The notes under the pieces: model-generated | Told to the model about the DNA's origin: nothing | Seen by the model: the letters and a program-made list of their open reading frames with translations, nothing else | Database searches by the model: none | Made by a program: the position numbers and the translations under genes | Shown here: positions 17,339 through 25,245 of the stretch, piece after piece | How positions within the stretch are numbered: position 1 is the stretch's first letter | Layout: every line of letters begins with the position of its first letter | From: Caballeronia glebae | GTDB lineage: Bacteria; Pseudomonadota; Gammaproteobacteria; Burkholderiales; Burkholderiaceae | Direction: 5' to 3' | NCBI RefSeq assembly: GCF_001545035.1 | Contig: NZ_FCOJ02000007.1 | Span: 117,232 to 181,231 of the forward strand | DNA length: 64,000 nt

Positions 17339-18262
17339 TCACGCGGCGCGCCGGTACGTCTTCGGCACGCCCGCCAGCGCGACGCTTCCGCGTAACGGCT
17401 CCGATGAGAAAGCCTCGCGCAAAAACGCGCGCGCTTCCATCAGCGCTTCGAGATCGATGCCCGTTCGCAAGCCCATGCTTTCGAGCATGAACACGAGATC
17501 TTCCGTCACAATGTTGCCCGACGCGCCGGGCGCGAACGGGCAGCCGCCGAGTCCGGCCATCGATGCATCGAATTCGCGGATGCCTTCGTCGAGTCCGGCG
17601 AGCGCGTTGGCGAGGCCGAGGCCCATCGTGTCGTGCAGATGCAGCTTCGTGAGCGTCGGGCCGACCGCAGCGCGTACCGCGCGCACGCATTCGCGTACCT
17701 GCGCCGGATTGCCGTAGCCGACGGTATCGGCGAGCGCGATGCCATCCACGCCCGCCTGCGCGAGCCCGCTCGCCACATCGACCACGCGCGCGAGCGGGAT
17801 CGCGCCTTCCATCGAACAGCCGAAGGCCGTGGCGCAGCCGGCGTCCACTCGCATGCGACGCGTCTGCGCACGCGTCCACTCGACGATGGCCCGCACTTCG
17901 TCCACCTGCTCGAACGTGCCCTTGCGCGTGTTCGCCTGGCTATGCCGCTCGCTCACCGACACCGGAACGATCACCGCGTGCGCGCCAGCCGCGTGTGCGC
18001 GCTGCGCGCCCTTGAGATTCGGCGCGAGCACGTACAGCCCTTCGGGCATCCATTGCGACGCCGCGCGCACGATCTCTTCCGTATCCGCCATTTGCGGCAC
18101 GAGCTTCGGCGGCACGAAACTGCCGACTTCGATCTCGCGGACGCCGGCCGCGCCGAGCCTGCGCAGCCACCGGAGCTTCACGTCGGTCGGCATGATCGCC
18201 GAGGCCATCTGAAGGCCGTCGCGCGGCCCGACTTCACATACGCTGACTTCGTTGCTCGTCAT
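17339..18262 (-). CDS. Hydroxymethylglutaryl-CoA lyase family enzyme
   Basis: HMGL-like TIM barrel (307 aa) that cleaves a branched hydroxyacyl-CoA, in the reference enzyme HMG-CoA to acetoacetate and acetyl-CoA. Seen: EVGPRDGLQ near residue 10 (Arg and Asp of the active site), HLHDTMGLGLAN with both metal-ligand His, and the C-terminal cysteine loop GLGGCPFAPGASGN characteristic of true HMG-CoA lyases. The ATG at 18260-18262 is chosen as the fold begins there; 13 in-frame codons upstream are arginine-rich. In an operon with carboxylate transporter, MaoC hydratase and CoA-transferase, it probably performs the final C-C cleavage. Confidence 0.9.
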   Translation of the reverse strand: MTSNEVSVCEVGPRDGLQMASAIMPTDVKLRWLRRLGAAGVREIEVGSFVPPKLVPQMADTEEIVRAASQWMPEGLYVLAPNLKGAQRAHAAGAHAVIVPVSVSERHSQANTRKGTFEQVDEVRAIVEWTRAQTRRMRVDAGCATAFGCSMEGAIPLARVVDVASGLAQAGVDGIALADTVGYGNPAQVRECVRAVRAAVGPTLTKLHLHDTMGLGLANALAGLDEGIREFDASMAGLGGCPFAPGASGNIVTEDLVFMLESMGLRTGIDLEALMEARAFLREAFSSEPLRGSVALAGVPKTYRRAA

Positions 18263-18322
18263 CGTCTGCACTCGCCTCCTGAAATGCGTGCCGGCTCGCA
18301 TGGCCGACGCCTGCCAACGGTT

Positions 18323-19282
18323 TCATTGCGCGCGGATGTTGTTGGCCTTCGCGAGGTCGTTCCAGCGCTTGAACTCTTCGTCGAGGAACTTGCGGAAATC
18401 GGTCGGCGAATTGCCCACCACATCGACGCCCGCTACTTCCAGCGCCTTCTTGACCTGCTCCTGATGCACGACCGATTCGAAGTCCTTCGACAACTGATCG
18501 ACGACGGCGGGCGGCGTGCCCTTCGGCACATAGGCGCCCGCCCACTCGTACACGACGAAGTCGGGGAAGCCCGATTCCGAGAGCGTCGGCACATTCGGCA
18601 GGCGCGGATTGCGCTGCGCGGACGTCACCGCCAGCGCACGCAGCTTGCCGCTGCGGATGTATTCCATCGCCGAGCCGAGGTTGGCGAAGTAAGACGTGAT
18701 CTGCCCGCCGATGAGATCGACATACACGGCCGCGCCCGCCTTGTACGGAACATGAAGGATGTCGACATGCGCACGCTGACGAAACAGTTCGCCCGTCATG
18801 TGCTGTCCGGTGCCGATGCCCGCCGACCCGAACGTGATCTTGCCCGGATGATCCTTGGCCGCCTGAATGTAGTCCTGCAGCGTCTTGATCGGCGAACTGG
18901 CCGCGACGACCAGCACGTTGGGCTGAGTGACCGAGAGCGACAGCGGAATGAAGTCGTTGACCGGGTCGTAGCTCAGCTTGCGAATCGCCGGATTGACCGT
19001 AAACGATGCCGAGTCGTAAAGGATGCTGTAGCCGTCGGCCGGCGCTTTCGCCGCGATGCCGTCGCCGATGATGCCCGCCGCGCCCGGATGATTCTCCACG
19101 ACGACCGCCTGCCCGAGCTTCTTGCTGAGACCTTCCGCGATGATTCGACCGGTGATGTCGGTGCCGCCGCCCGGCGCGTTCGAAATGATGAGCTTGATGG
19201 GGTGATCCGGGTACTCGGCTGCCGCCACTGCGCTGGCCGCGCAGACCGCCATCAGAATGGCGGCTTTGAGGAACTTCCACAT
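18323..19282 (-). CDS. Bug family (TctC-type) periplasmic carboxylate-binding protein
   Basis: 319-aa extracytoplasmic binding protein with an N-terminal signal peptide (about residues 1-22, ending AVAAA). Family marks: YPDHPIKLIISNAPGGGTD near residue 24, GAAGIIGDGIAAKAPADGY near 68, and VPYKAGAAVYVDLIGGQI near 178. It should bind a carboxylate for the TctAB permease encoded downstream. The mature protein has a WAGAYVPKGTP segment near residue 246 typical of the family. Confidence 0.93.
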   Translation of the reverse strand: MWKFLKAAILMAVCAASAVAAAEYPDHPIKLIISNAPGGGTDITGRIIAEGLSKKLGQAVVVENHPGAAGIIGDGIAAKAPADGYSILYDSASFTVNPAIRKLSYDPVNDFIPLSLSVTQPNVLVVAASSPIKTLQDYIQAAKDHPGKITFGSAGIGTGQHMTGELFRQRAHVDILHVPYKAGAAVYVDLIGGQITSYFANLGSAMEYIRSGKLRALAVTSAQRNPRLPNVPTLSESGFPDFVVYEWAGAYVPKGTPPAVVDQLSKDFESVVHQEQVKKALEVAGVDVVGNSPTDFRKFLDEEFKRWNDLAKANNIRAQ

Positions 19283-19357
19283 GCTTGTCTCCTTTCGCCT
19301 GCTAGCGTTGATCGCTATGTTTAGGCGGCGCGCGCCCGCGCGCCGTGGTACGACATG

Positions 19358-19861
19358 TCAAGCAACGGATTCGACGTTCGGGTGCGGAATCTTCGGACCC
19401 TGGCCGTGACGGAAAATCATCATCGTCCGGAGGAAGCTGATGACGACCGTGCCGTGCTGGTTGAAGCCGATCGTCTTCACTTTCAAAATGCCGACGTTGG
19501 AACGCGATTCCGAATCGCGCAGTTCGAGCACTTCGGAGCGGGAATAGATCGTGTCGCCCTCGAAAACCGGCTTCGGCAGACGCACCTGATCCCAGCCGAG
19601 ATTCGCGAACACATTCTGCGAGAGGTCCGTGACGCTCTGCCCCGTCACGAGCGCGAGCGTGAACGTCGAGTTGACGATCGGCTTTTCCCATTGCGTCTGC
19701 GCCGCGTAGCAATGATCGAAGTGGATCGGCGCCGGCGCCTGCGTGAGCAGCGTGAACCAGGTGTTGTCCGCCGAGAGGACCGTGCGGCCCAGCGGATGGT
19801 CGTACACGTCGCCGACCGTGAAGTCTTCGAAAAATCTGCCTGTCCAACTTTCCTTTTTCAT
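19358..19861 (-). CDS. MaoC-like hydratase
   Basis: 167-aa hotdog-fold enzyme of the MaoC/R-hydratase group, adding water to an enoyl-CoA. It begins WTGRFFEDFTVGDVYDHPLG, contains LSADNTWFTLL, and the hydratase region APIHFDHCYAA with candidate Asp/His residues. Its start overlaps the CaiB stop by ATGA. Position between a CoA-transferase and an HMG-CoA lyase homologue suggests hydration of an unsaturated dicarboxylyl-CoA to the lyase substrate. Confidence 0.9.
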   Translation of the reverse strand: MKKESWTGRFFEDFTVGDVYDHPLGRTVLSADNTWFTLLTQAPAPIHFDHCYAAQTQWEKPIVNSTFTLALVTGQSVTDLSQNVFANLGWDQVRLPKPVFEGDTIYSRSEVLELRDSESRSNVGILKVKTIGFNQHGTVVISFLRTMMIFRHGQGPKIPHPNVESVA

Positions 19862-21198
19862 CTCCGGGTCTCCATCGTTTCGTTTGTCAGGGCACTGCTG
19901 GATTCAATCGCTTCGCGGTTCGGCTGCTGAAGCGCGGCGGCCCGCGCCGGGGCGTCGTCCGCGTACTGCATCGCCGAGCCGCTGGCGTACAACGCTTCGA
20001 TCTGTTGCGCGCTGAAGTCGAGTTCCGACAGCACGTGCTGCGTGTCTTGCCCGAGCGCGGGAACCGGGCCCATCACCGCTTCGAAGCCGTCGAAGATCGC
20101 GGGCGGCAGCAGCGCCTGAATCGTGCCGCCGCCGGGAATGCCGACCTCTCGCCAGCGGTCGCGCGCGCTCAGTTGCGGGTGCTCCCAGAGATCCTTCGGC
20201 GCATTCAGCCGGCCGTTGGCGATGCCCGCGCGGTCCAGCAGCGCGACCACGTCGAGCGACGACAGATCCGCGAATTTCGCTTCGATCAGCGCGGTCAGTT
20301 CCGCGACATGCGCGATCCGCCGGCTGTTCGAGCCGTACGCGTCCGAATGGGTCAACTCCGGCATGCCGAGCACGAGTTCGCAGAAGCTGCGCCACTCGCG
20401 CTCGTTCTGCACGCTGAAGACCACCGCGCCGTCGCGCGTGGCGTGTCCGCCGTATGGCGCGATCCACGGGTTGTTCATCGCCTGGCGCGGAATCACGCTC
20501 TGGTTGTACGCGTGGCGGTACATCGGGTAATGCATCCATTCGGCGAGCGCGTCGAGCATCGCCACCTGCACGTGACTGCCGCGGCCGGTTTTGCCGCGAC
20601 GGATGAGCGCCGCGAGAATCGCGTTCTGCGTATAGAGACCGGTCGCGAGATCAGCGACGGAGATGCCGACGCGCGCCGGCGTATCCGCCGCGCCGTTGAT
20701 GCTGATGAGCCCGGATTCGGCCTGGATCAGCATGTCGTAGGCCTTCTTGTCCGCGAACGGGCCGCGGTCGCCGTAGCCGGAGATGTCGGCCACGATCAGC
20801 CGTTCGTTGATGGACTTGAGCCGCTCGTATCCGAGTCCCGCGCGTTCGGCCGCGCCGGGCGCGAGATTCTGCACGAGCACGTCCGCCGACGCCGCGAGGC
20901 GGTCGAGCACCGACCGGCCGCCTTCGGTCTTGACGTTGAGCGCGAGGCTGCGCTTGCCGCGATTCAGCCACACGAAGTACGTCGACTGGCCGAGCACGTA
21001 GGTGTCGTAGCCGCGCGAGAAGTCGCCGCCGTCGATGCGCTCGACCTTGATGACCTCCGCGCCGAGATCGGCGAGATGACGTGTGCAAAGCGGCGCGGCC
21101 AGCGCGTGTTCGAGCGAAACGACGCGAATGCCTTCCAGCGGCTTTGCTTCGTTCGCGGATGTCTGATTCTCGGATGAAGGATTCATGTGGCTGTGCAT
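19858..21198 (-). CDS. Family III CoA-transferase (CaiB/BaiF)
   Basis: 446-aa enzyme transferring CoA to a carboxylate. Family signature GIRVVSLEHALAAPLCTRHL near residue 23, and the conserved Asp of the aspartyl-CoA intermediate in KKAYDMLIQAESG near residue 160. Start may be Met1 or Met5 (21186). It is the first gene of a six-gene leftward unit (CaiB, MaoC, Bug protein, lyase, TctB, TctA) and is preceded by a near-perfect GntR-type palindrome at 21234-21251. The acid activated is unknown; a branched or unsaturated dicarboxylate fits the set of enzymes. Confidence 0.92.
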   Translation of the reverse strand: MHSHMNPSSENQTSANEAKPLEGIRVVSLEHALAAPLCTRHLADLGAEVIKVERIDGGDFSRGYDTYVLGQSTYFVWLNRGKRSLALNVKTEGGRSVLDRLAASADVLVQNLAPGAAERAGLGYERLKSINERLIVADISGYGDRGPFADKKAYDMLIQAESGLISINGAADTPARVGISVADLATGLYTQNAILAALIRRGKTGRGSHVQVAMLDALAEWMHYPMYRHAYNQSVIPRQAMNNPWIAPYGGHATRDGAVVFSVQNEREWRSFCELVLGMPELTHSDAYGSNSRRIAHVAELTALIEAKFADLSSLDVVALLDRAGIANGRLNAPKDLWEHPQLSARDRWREVGIPGGGTIQALLPPAIFDGFEAVMGPVPALGQDTQHVLSELDFSAQQIEALYASGSAMQYADDAPARAAALQQPNREAIESSSALTNETMETRR

Positions 21199-21233
21199 GT
21201 GACTTCGATGGTGAAGGTTGCTGCCGCTCGCGT

Positions 21234-21251
21234 CTTAGTGTGTACACTAAG
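21234..21251. promoter_or_regulatory. GntR-type operator before the CaiB-MaoC-Tct unit
   Basis: CTTAGTGT-GT-ACACTAAG: perfect 8-bp arms around a 2-bp centre, 36 bp upstream of the CaiB start. The core AGTGT-N2-ACACT recurs before two other units in this region, next to a GntR/FCD regulator gene. Binding is inferred. Confidence 0.65.
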
Positions 21252-21373
21252 AAAATTCAATACGCGCTCCATGAAAACCCGGGAAATGATGCCGCGCGTA
21301 CGCTCTCTACCGTTTGCTACGTTCTCGCGTTCTCTGGTGCGGAACGCGAGCTTCCTAAATTCAATCGCCTGCG

Positions 21374-21387
21374 TTATGTATACACTT
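21374..21387. promoter_or_regulatory. Second, weaker copy of the GntR-type operator
   Basis: Read on the minus strand it is AAGTGTATACATAA: one perfect half-site AAGTGT and a degraded second half. It lies between the dimeric-barrel gene and the CaiB gene, about 138 bp centre-to-centre from the strong site. Confidence 0.4.
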
Positions 21388-21411
21388 TGGCGGGCTTTTC
21401 GACTTTCGTCG

Positions 21412-21996
21412 TCAGTACGGCGCGTACAGGTTCACGAGATCGAGCGCCTTCGCGTAATCGCCGAACAGCTTGCGATCGATGATCTCGCCGACCGGGCCGA
21501 GCGCATCCACGAGACCGATGAAATCGATGCCCGCGCCCGTGTCATGCGCGAACACGCGGACCAGCACGGTTTGCGGAAGTGCTTCGAAATTCGCCCGCAT
21601 GCCCGCGACGATCGCCTCGCCGGCATGGCGTTCCAGCCCGCTGAAACGCAGCATCAACGTGCGCGCGGCGGCGGGCGTCAGCGCGTTGCCCGGATAGATC
21701 TGCACGCCCGCCGAGCGATGCACCCGCGAGCGGCTCGTCACGCGCTTCGTCCACGGGCTCGATCGATCGAAAGACACCGCAAGGTAGGCTTCGCTTTCGA
21801 GCACGCCGTAGCTCTCTATGTCGTAGACGGCGAGATAGGAACGGCTTCCGGACATGCACACGTAGCGGCGCGCCGCCTCGAAGCCCGGCACGGCCATGCG
21901 CTCCGGCAGATGCTCGGTGTCGTACCAGGCGTTGAACTCTTCTTCGAAGTGCGGCGCCGGATGCGCGAGCACGATGAGCGAACCCTTATTGTTCAA
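21412..21996 (-). CDS. Dimeric alpha/beta-barrel (EthD-like) protein, two-repeat
   Basis: 194-aa protein with two ferredoxin-like halves. The first half has FNAWYDTEHLPERMAVPGF (about 21-39), a motif shared by EthD-like and related dimeric-barrel proteins; the second begins with RTLMLRFSGLE. No enzyme activity can be assigned; such proteins often aid catabolic pathways. A TTG start at 21994-21996 is proposed: GGAG lies 9 bases before it, and the open frame upstream belongs to the overlapping hydrolase. The start overlaps the hydrolase stop by 11 bases. Confidence 0.72.
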   Translation of the reverse strand: MNNKGSLIVLAHPAPHFEEEFNAWYDTEHLPERMAVPGFEAARRYVCMSGSRSYLAVYDIESYGVLESEAYLAVSFDRSSPWTKRVTSRSRVHRSAGVQIYPGNALTPAAARTLMLRFSGLERHAGEAIVAGMRANFEALPQTVLVRVFAHDTGAGIDFIGLVDALGPVGEIIDRKLFGDYAKALDLVNLYAPY

Positions 21997-22810
21997 GATG
22001 AAGTGCTCCGGTTGATTCGTCGCGCGGGACGTCGGCGAGAAAGTCGAGAACCGCCGATGCAAAGGCCGTCGGCATCTGGTAAGGAACGAAGTGCGCCGCG
22101 CCGTCGAAGCGTACGTAACGCGCGCCCGGAATGCGGTCCCGCACCGCCCGGGCTTCGTCCGGAGGAAACAATACGTCGTGTTCTCCCGCGACGACAAGCG
22201 CGGGACAACGGATCGCCGCAAGCTCGGCGTGGACGTCGGCATCGACGACGCCCAGCACCGACTGCGCATAACGCGCCGCGTCCTGTTGCGCGAAGCGCTC
22301 GGCATAGCTTCTACGGCGCGCGTCGTCGGTCTGATTGAGAAAGGGCCGCTCGACGGCGGCCGGCATGATCGCCTGCATGCCGCCAGCCTGCACGAGCCGC
22401 CCGCGCTCAGTGAGACGCCGCGCGGCTTCTTCGGACGAGCGCGCCGCCGGGTTCGACAGCACGAGCGCCTCCGTTGCCTCGGGATGCGCGGCCGCATAAG
22501 CAGCGGCGATCATCGCGCCGATGGCGCAGCCCACAGGCGCCACCGAAGCGATGCCGAGCGACAGGCGCAGCGCGTCGAGATCGGCGACGTGCGTGTCGAT
22601 CGAAGGCGGCTCGTCCGCGCCCGGCGATGCGCCCGAGCAGCGCAGATCGCACGCGAGACACGCGATTCGGCCACGCCACACATCGATGCACGCGTCCCAG
22701 AACGTGTGGTCCGCGCCGAGGGGATGAATCAGCAGAAGCGTCGGCAGATTCGCGGATGCCGCGTGCAGCGCGTGATGAAGAGGCGCGCGAGGCCGCCTGA
22801 CAAGATTCAT
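21986..22810 (-). CDS. Alpha/beta-hydrolase-fold protein lacking the nucleophile serine
   Basis: 274-aa protein resembling 3-oxoadipate enol-lactonase and related hydrolases. Oxyanion segment LLIHPLGADHTFWD near residue 26; acid GEHDVLFPP and His in GAAHFVPYQ near the C-terminus are present. The nucleophile elbow, normally G-x-S-x-G, reads G94-C95-A96-I97-G98, so Ala replaces Ser; the adjacent Cys is one position off. The neighbouring paralogue has GVSLG at the same place. Either it is not a hydrolase of the classic type or the fold serves another reaction. ATGA overlap with the gene before it. Confidence 0.87.
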   Translation of the reverse strand: MNLVRRPRAPLHHALHAASANLPTLLLIHPLGADHTFWDACIDVWRGRIACLACDLRCSGASPGADEPPSIDTHVADLDALRLSLGIASVAPVGCAIGAMIAAAYAAAHPEATEALVLSNPAARSSEEAARRLTERGRLVQAGGMQAIMPAAVERPFLNQTDDARRRSYAERFAQQDAARYAQSVLGVVDADVHAELAAIRCPALVVAGEHDVLFPPDEARAVRDRIPGARYVRFDGAAHFVPYQMPTAFASAVLDFLADVPRDESTGALHLEQ

Positions 22811-23616
22811 GACGATGCCTCCGCCGATGCCGTCCGCTCGTCGCCGGTCGCATCGGCGAGGAAGCGCATCACCGCTGCATGGAGCGCCGCGCTGTTTTCC
22901 ATCTGCATCATGTGCGGTGCGTTTTGCAACGCAAGCCAGCGCGCGCCGGGGATGGCATCGGCGAGCTGGCGCGTCGCGGCGAGCGGCGTCGCGGCGTCGG
23001 ATTCACCGGCGACGACGAGCGTCAGCGCCGTGAGCGCGTCCAGCTTCGGCAACATGTCGTGCATGGCGATTGCCTGCCATGTCGCTGACCAGTTCGATAC
23101 GCGATCGCTCATCAAGCGCTCGCGCGCGTGGTCCGCGAACGGTCCGTGCCGCCCGCCCTGCGTGAACCAGCGGTCGAGCGTCGGCTCGATCACCGCGCTC
23201 ATGCCGTCGCGCTCCGCCACGCGCCCGCGTTCGCGCAGGATGTCGCGCACTTCCTTGGGAAACGTCGCGGTGCAGGCGCACAACACCAGCGCGGACACCG
23301 ACTCCGGATGCCGCCACGCCAGCGCCTGCGCGATCATGCCGCCCAGCGACACGCCGAGCACGACGGCGGGGCCTTCGCAATGGCGCGCCATCGTCGCGTG
23401 GACATCATCGGCATATTCGTCGATCGACGCGCCCGGCCGCGCATCGGGCGATGCACCGTGCCCACGCAGATCCATCGACACGACGCGATGCGTGCGAGCC
23501 GCGAGCACGGCGAGCGCGTCCATCGCGGCGTGATCGAGCCCCGCCGGATGCAGCAGCACCATGTCGCGGCCCGTTCCCCGAATGCGGCAATGCAGTTCCA
23601 TCGCGTCGACTGGCAT
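22807..23616 (-). CDS. Alpha/beta hydrolase
   Basis: 269-aa hydrolase of the same subgroup as its downstream neighbour, probably acting on an ester, lactone or CoA-thioester. Oxyanion region VLLHPAGLDHAAMD near residue 20, nucleophile elbow LGVSLGG with Ser90, acid region AGESDAATPL, and His in NAPHMMQMEN. Start MPVDAMELHC is chosen because it lies two bases after the thiolase stop; ten in-frame residues upstream would overlap the thiolase gene. Four-base overlap with the next gene. Confidence 0.9.
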   Translation of the reverse strand: MPVDAMELHCRIRGTGRDMVLLHPAGLDHAAMDALAVLAARTHRVVSMDLRGHGASPDARPGASIDEYADDVHATMARHCEGPAVVLGVSLGGMIAQALAWRHPESVSALVLCACTATFPKEVRDILRERGRVAERDGMSAVIEPTLDRWFTQGGRHGPFADHARERLMSDRVSNWSATWQAIAMHDMLPKLDALTALTLVVAGESDAATPLAATRQLADAIPGARWLALQNAPHMMQMENSAALHAAVMRFLADATGDERTASAEASS

Positions 23617-23618
23617 GA

Positions 23619-24758
23619 TCAGACCGTGAAGATATGCACGGCGCATACGCCGTGATCGAAGCCGCTGATGCCGCCGCCGGTCGCGTGCGTCAATCCGACC
23701 TTTGCGTTCTGCACCTGCCGGCCGCCGCAGCGTCCCTGAAGCTGCCGCACTACTTCGACGACCTGCGCCGCGCCGGTCGCCGCCACCGGATGTCCCTTCG
23801 ACAGCAAGCCGCCGCTCGGATTCACCGGAATGCGTCCACCCAGCGATGTTGCGCCGCTTTGCAGAAATTGCGCCGCCTCGCCGCGCTTGCAGAAACCGAA
23901 GGCTTCGTAATACATCAACTCGGCGCTCGTGAAGGCATCGTGAACTTCGGCCACGTCGATGTCATCCGGCCCGATGCCCGCCTCTTCGTACGTGTCGTTT
24001 GCACAGCGCACGGTGATCTCGGGACTCGTCATGTCGCGGAAGCCGCCTTCGAACACGCCCGACGCGACATGCGAGGCGGCCACGTTCACCGGCCGGTCGC
24101 TGTACTTGCGCGCGAGGTCGCTCGCGCACAGGACGATCGCCGCGGCGCCGTCGCCGGTCGGGCAGCATTGGAACAGCGTGAAGGGATCGGCGATCATGCG
24201 CGACGCGAGCACTTCCTCGGCGGTGGTCTCCTTGCGCAACTGGGCGTCCGGGTTCAACGCCGCATGACGACGCGATTTCACGACGACACTCGCAAGCTGT
24301 TCCTTTGTTAGGCCGAAGTCGTGCATATAGCGGCGCGCGCGCATCGCGTAGAGCGCCGGCATCACGAGGCCGTTGCTGACTTCCCAGTCCTCTTTTTCCA
24401 GCGGAATCGTGCCGCCGTTGAACTTCGTCAGCTTCTCGACGCCCATCACCATGACGACGTCGTAGCGTCCGCTCGCGATTGCCGTATAGCCGAGGCTCAG
24501 CGCGGACGAACCGCTCGAACACGCGTTCTCGACGTTGATGATCGGCAGCCCCGCGATGCCGAGACGCCCGAAGATGCGTTGGCCGGGCATCGGGCCGCCG
24601 AGACCGGTGCCGCAGAAAAGCGCGTCGATATCGCGCGCCTCGATGCCGGCATCGGCGATGGCCTGCTTCACTGCGGGCCAGCCGAGATCGGCGAGACTCA
24701 CATCGGGATATTTACCGAACTTGATCATGCCCGTGCCGATCACTGAGACTTTACGCAT
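23619..24758 (-). CDS. Thiolase (SCP-x type acetyl-CoA acetyltransferase family)
   Basis: 379-aa thiolase-like enzyme of the non-decarboxylating, sterol-carrier-type branch. Nucleophilic Cys in VENACSSGSSAL (near residue 81), His in EVHDAFTSAELM and GGLLSKGHPVAATGA near the end. These proteins usually work with a DUF35 OB-fold/Zn-ribbon partner, which is encoded directly upstream (one-base overlap, TGATG). Together they should carry out the thiolytic or retro-aldol step of a beta-oxidation-like route. Confidence 0.93.
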   Translation of the reverse strand: MRKVSVIGTGMIKFGKYPDVSLADLGWPAVKQAIADAGIEARDIDALFCGTGLGGPMPGQRIFGRLGIAGLPIINVENACSSGSSALSLGYTAIASGRYDVVMVMGVEKLTKFNGGTIPLEKEDWEVSNGLVMPALYAMRARRYMHDFGLTKEQLASVVVKSRRHAALNPDAQLRKETTAEEVLASRMIADPFTLFQCCPTGDGAAAIVLCASDLARKYSDRPVNVAASHVASGVFEGGFRDMTSPEITVRCANDTYEEAGIGPDDIDVAEVHDAFTSAELMYYEAFGFCKRGEAAQFLQSGATSLGGRIPVNPSGGLLSKGHPVAATGAAQVVEVVRQLQGRCGGRQVQNAKVGLTHATGGGISGFDHGVCAVHIFTV

Positions 24759-25189
24759 CACGAGTTCTCCGTCGAGACAGGGTTGAAGGTGAAGAGCGGC
24801 GTGCCGGGCTCGCGTTCTTCCGCGACGGTCGGGGCCGCGTGCAGGCTCACGGGCATGTCGATGCTGAGCGCCTGCGGATCGCCGCCGATATGCGCGAACA
24901 CACGGACGTCGTCCGGCAAATCGACATAGCCGATCACGTAAGGCGTCACCCACGGTTTCGGCGCGACATGCACGACCGACCAGCTATAGAGCGTGCCATT
25001 TCGCGGCAGCGCGACATCGGTGAGATGCTCCGACTGGCAGCCGGGACACACGCCGGTCTTGGGGAAAAGCTGCATGCCGCACGCTTCGCAGCGCTGCCCG
25101 ACGAGATGAGCGCCCGCGCCGTCGAACCGGAGATAGTCGGCTGACAGGCGGTCATTCGCGCGCGGAACGATGGGTGTCTCGAATTCCAT
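24758..25189 (-). CDS. OB-fold/Zn-ribbon (DUF35) acyl-CoA-associated protein
   Basis: 143-aa partner protein of SCP-type thiolases. It has a rubredoxin-like zinc ribbon with two Cys pairs, CEACG (about 34-38) and CPGCQ (about 48-52), followed by an OB-fold (GTLYSWSVVHVAPKPW, then YVIGYVDLPDDVRVFAHI). Known partners form complexes with thiolases or retro-aldolases in steroid and fatty-acid catabolism. It lies directly upstream of the thiolase gene, matching that pairing. Confidence 0.92.
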   Translation of the reverse strand: MEFETPIVPRANDRLSADYLRFDGAGAHLVGQRCEACGMQLFPKTGVCPGCQSEHLTDVALPRNGTLYSWSVVHVAPKPWVTPYVIGYVDLPDDVRVFAHIGGDPQALSIDMPVSLHAAPTVAEEREPGTPLFTFNPVSTENS

Positions 25190-25245
25190 GTCGTCTTCCT
25201 CTTTGAAGTGATTTGTCTGTATCTGCTTCGCGGTCGCGCGATGGG

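Noticed and set aside
17633..19324. 563-codon plus-strand open frame
   Set aside because: Covers the lyase and Bug-protein genes on the opposite strand; sequence is low-complexity basic and acidic and unlike any family.
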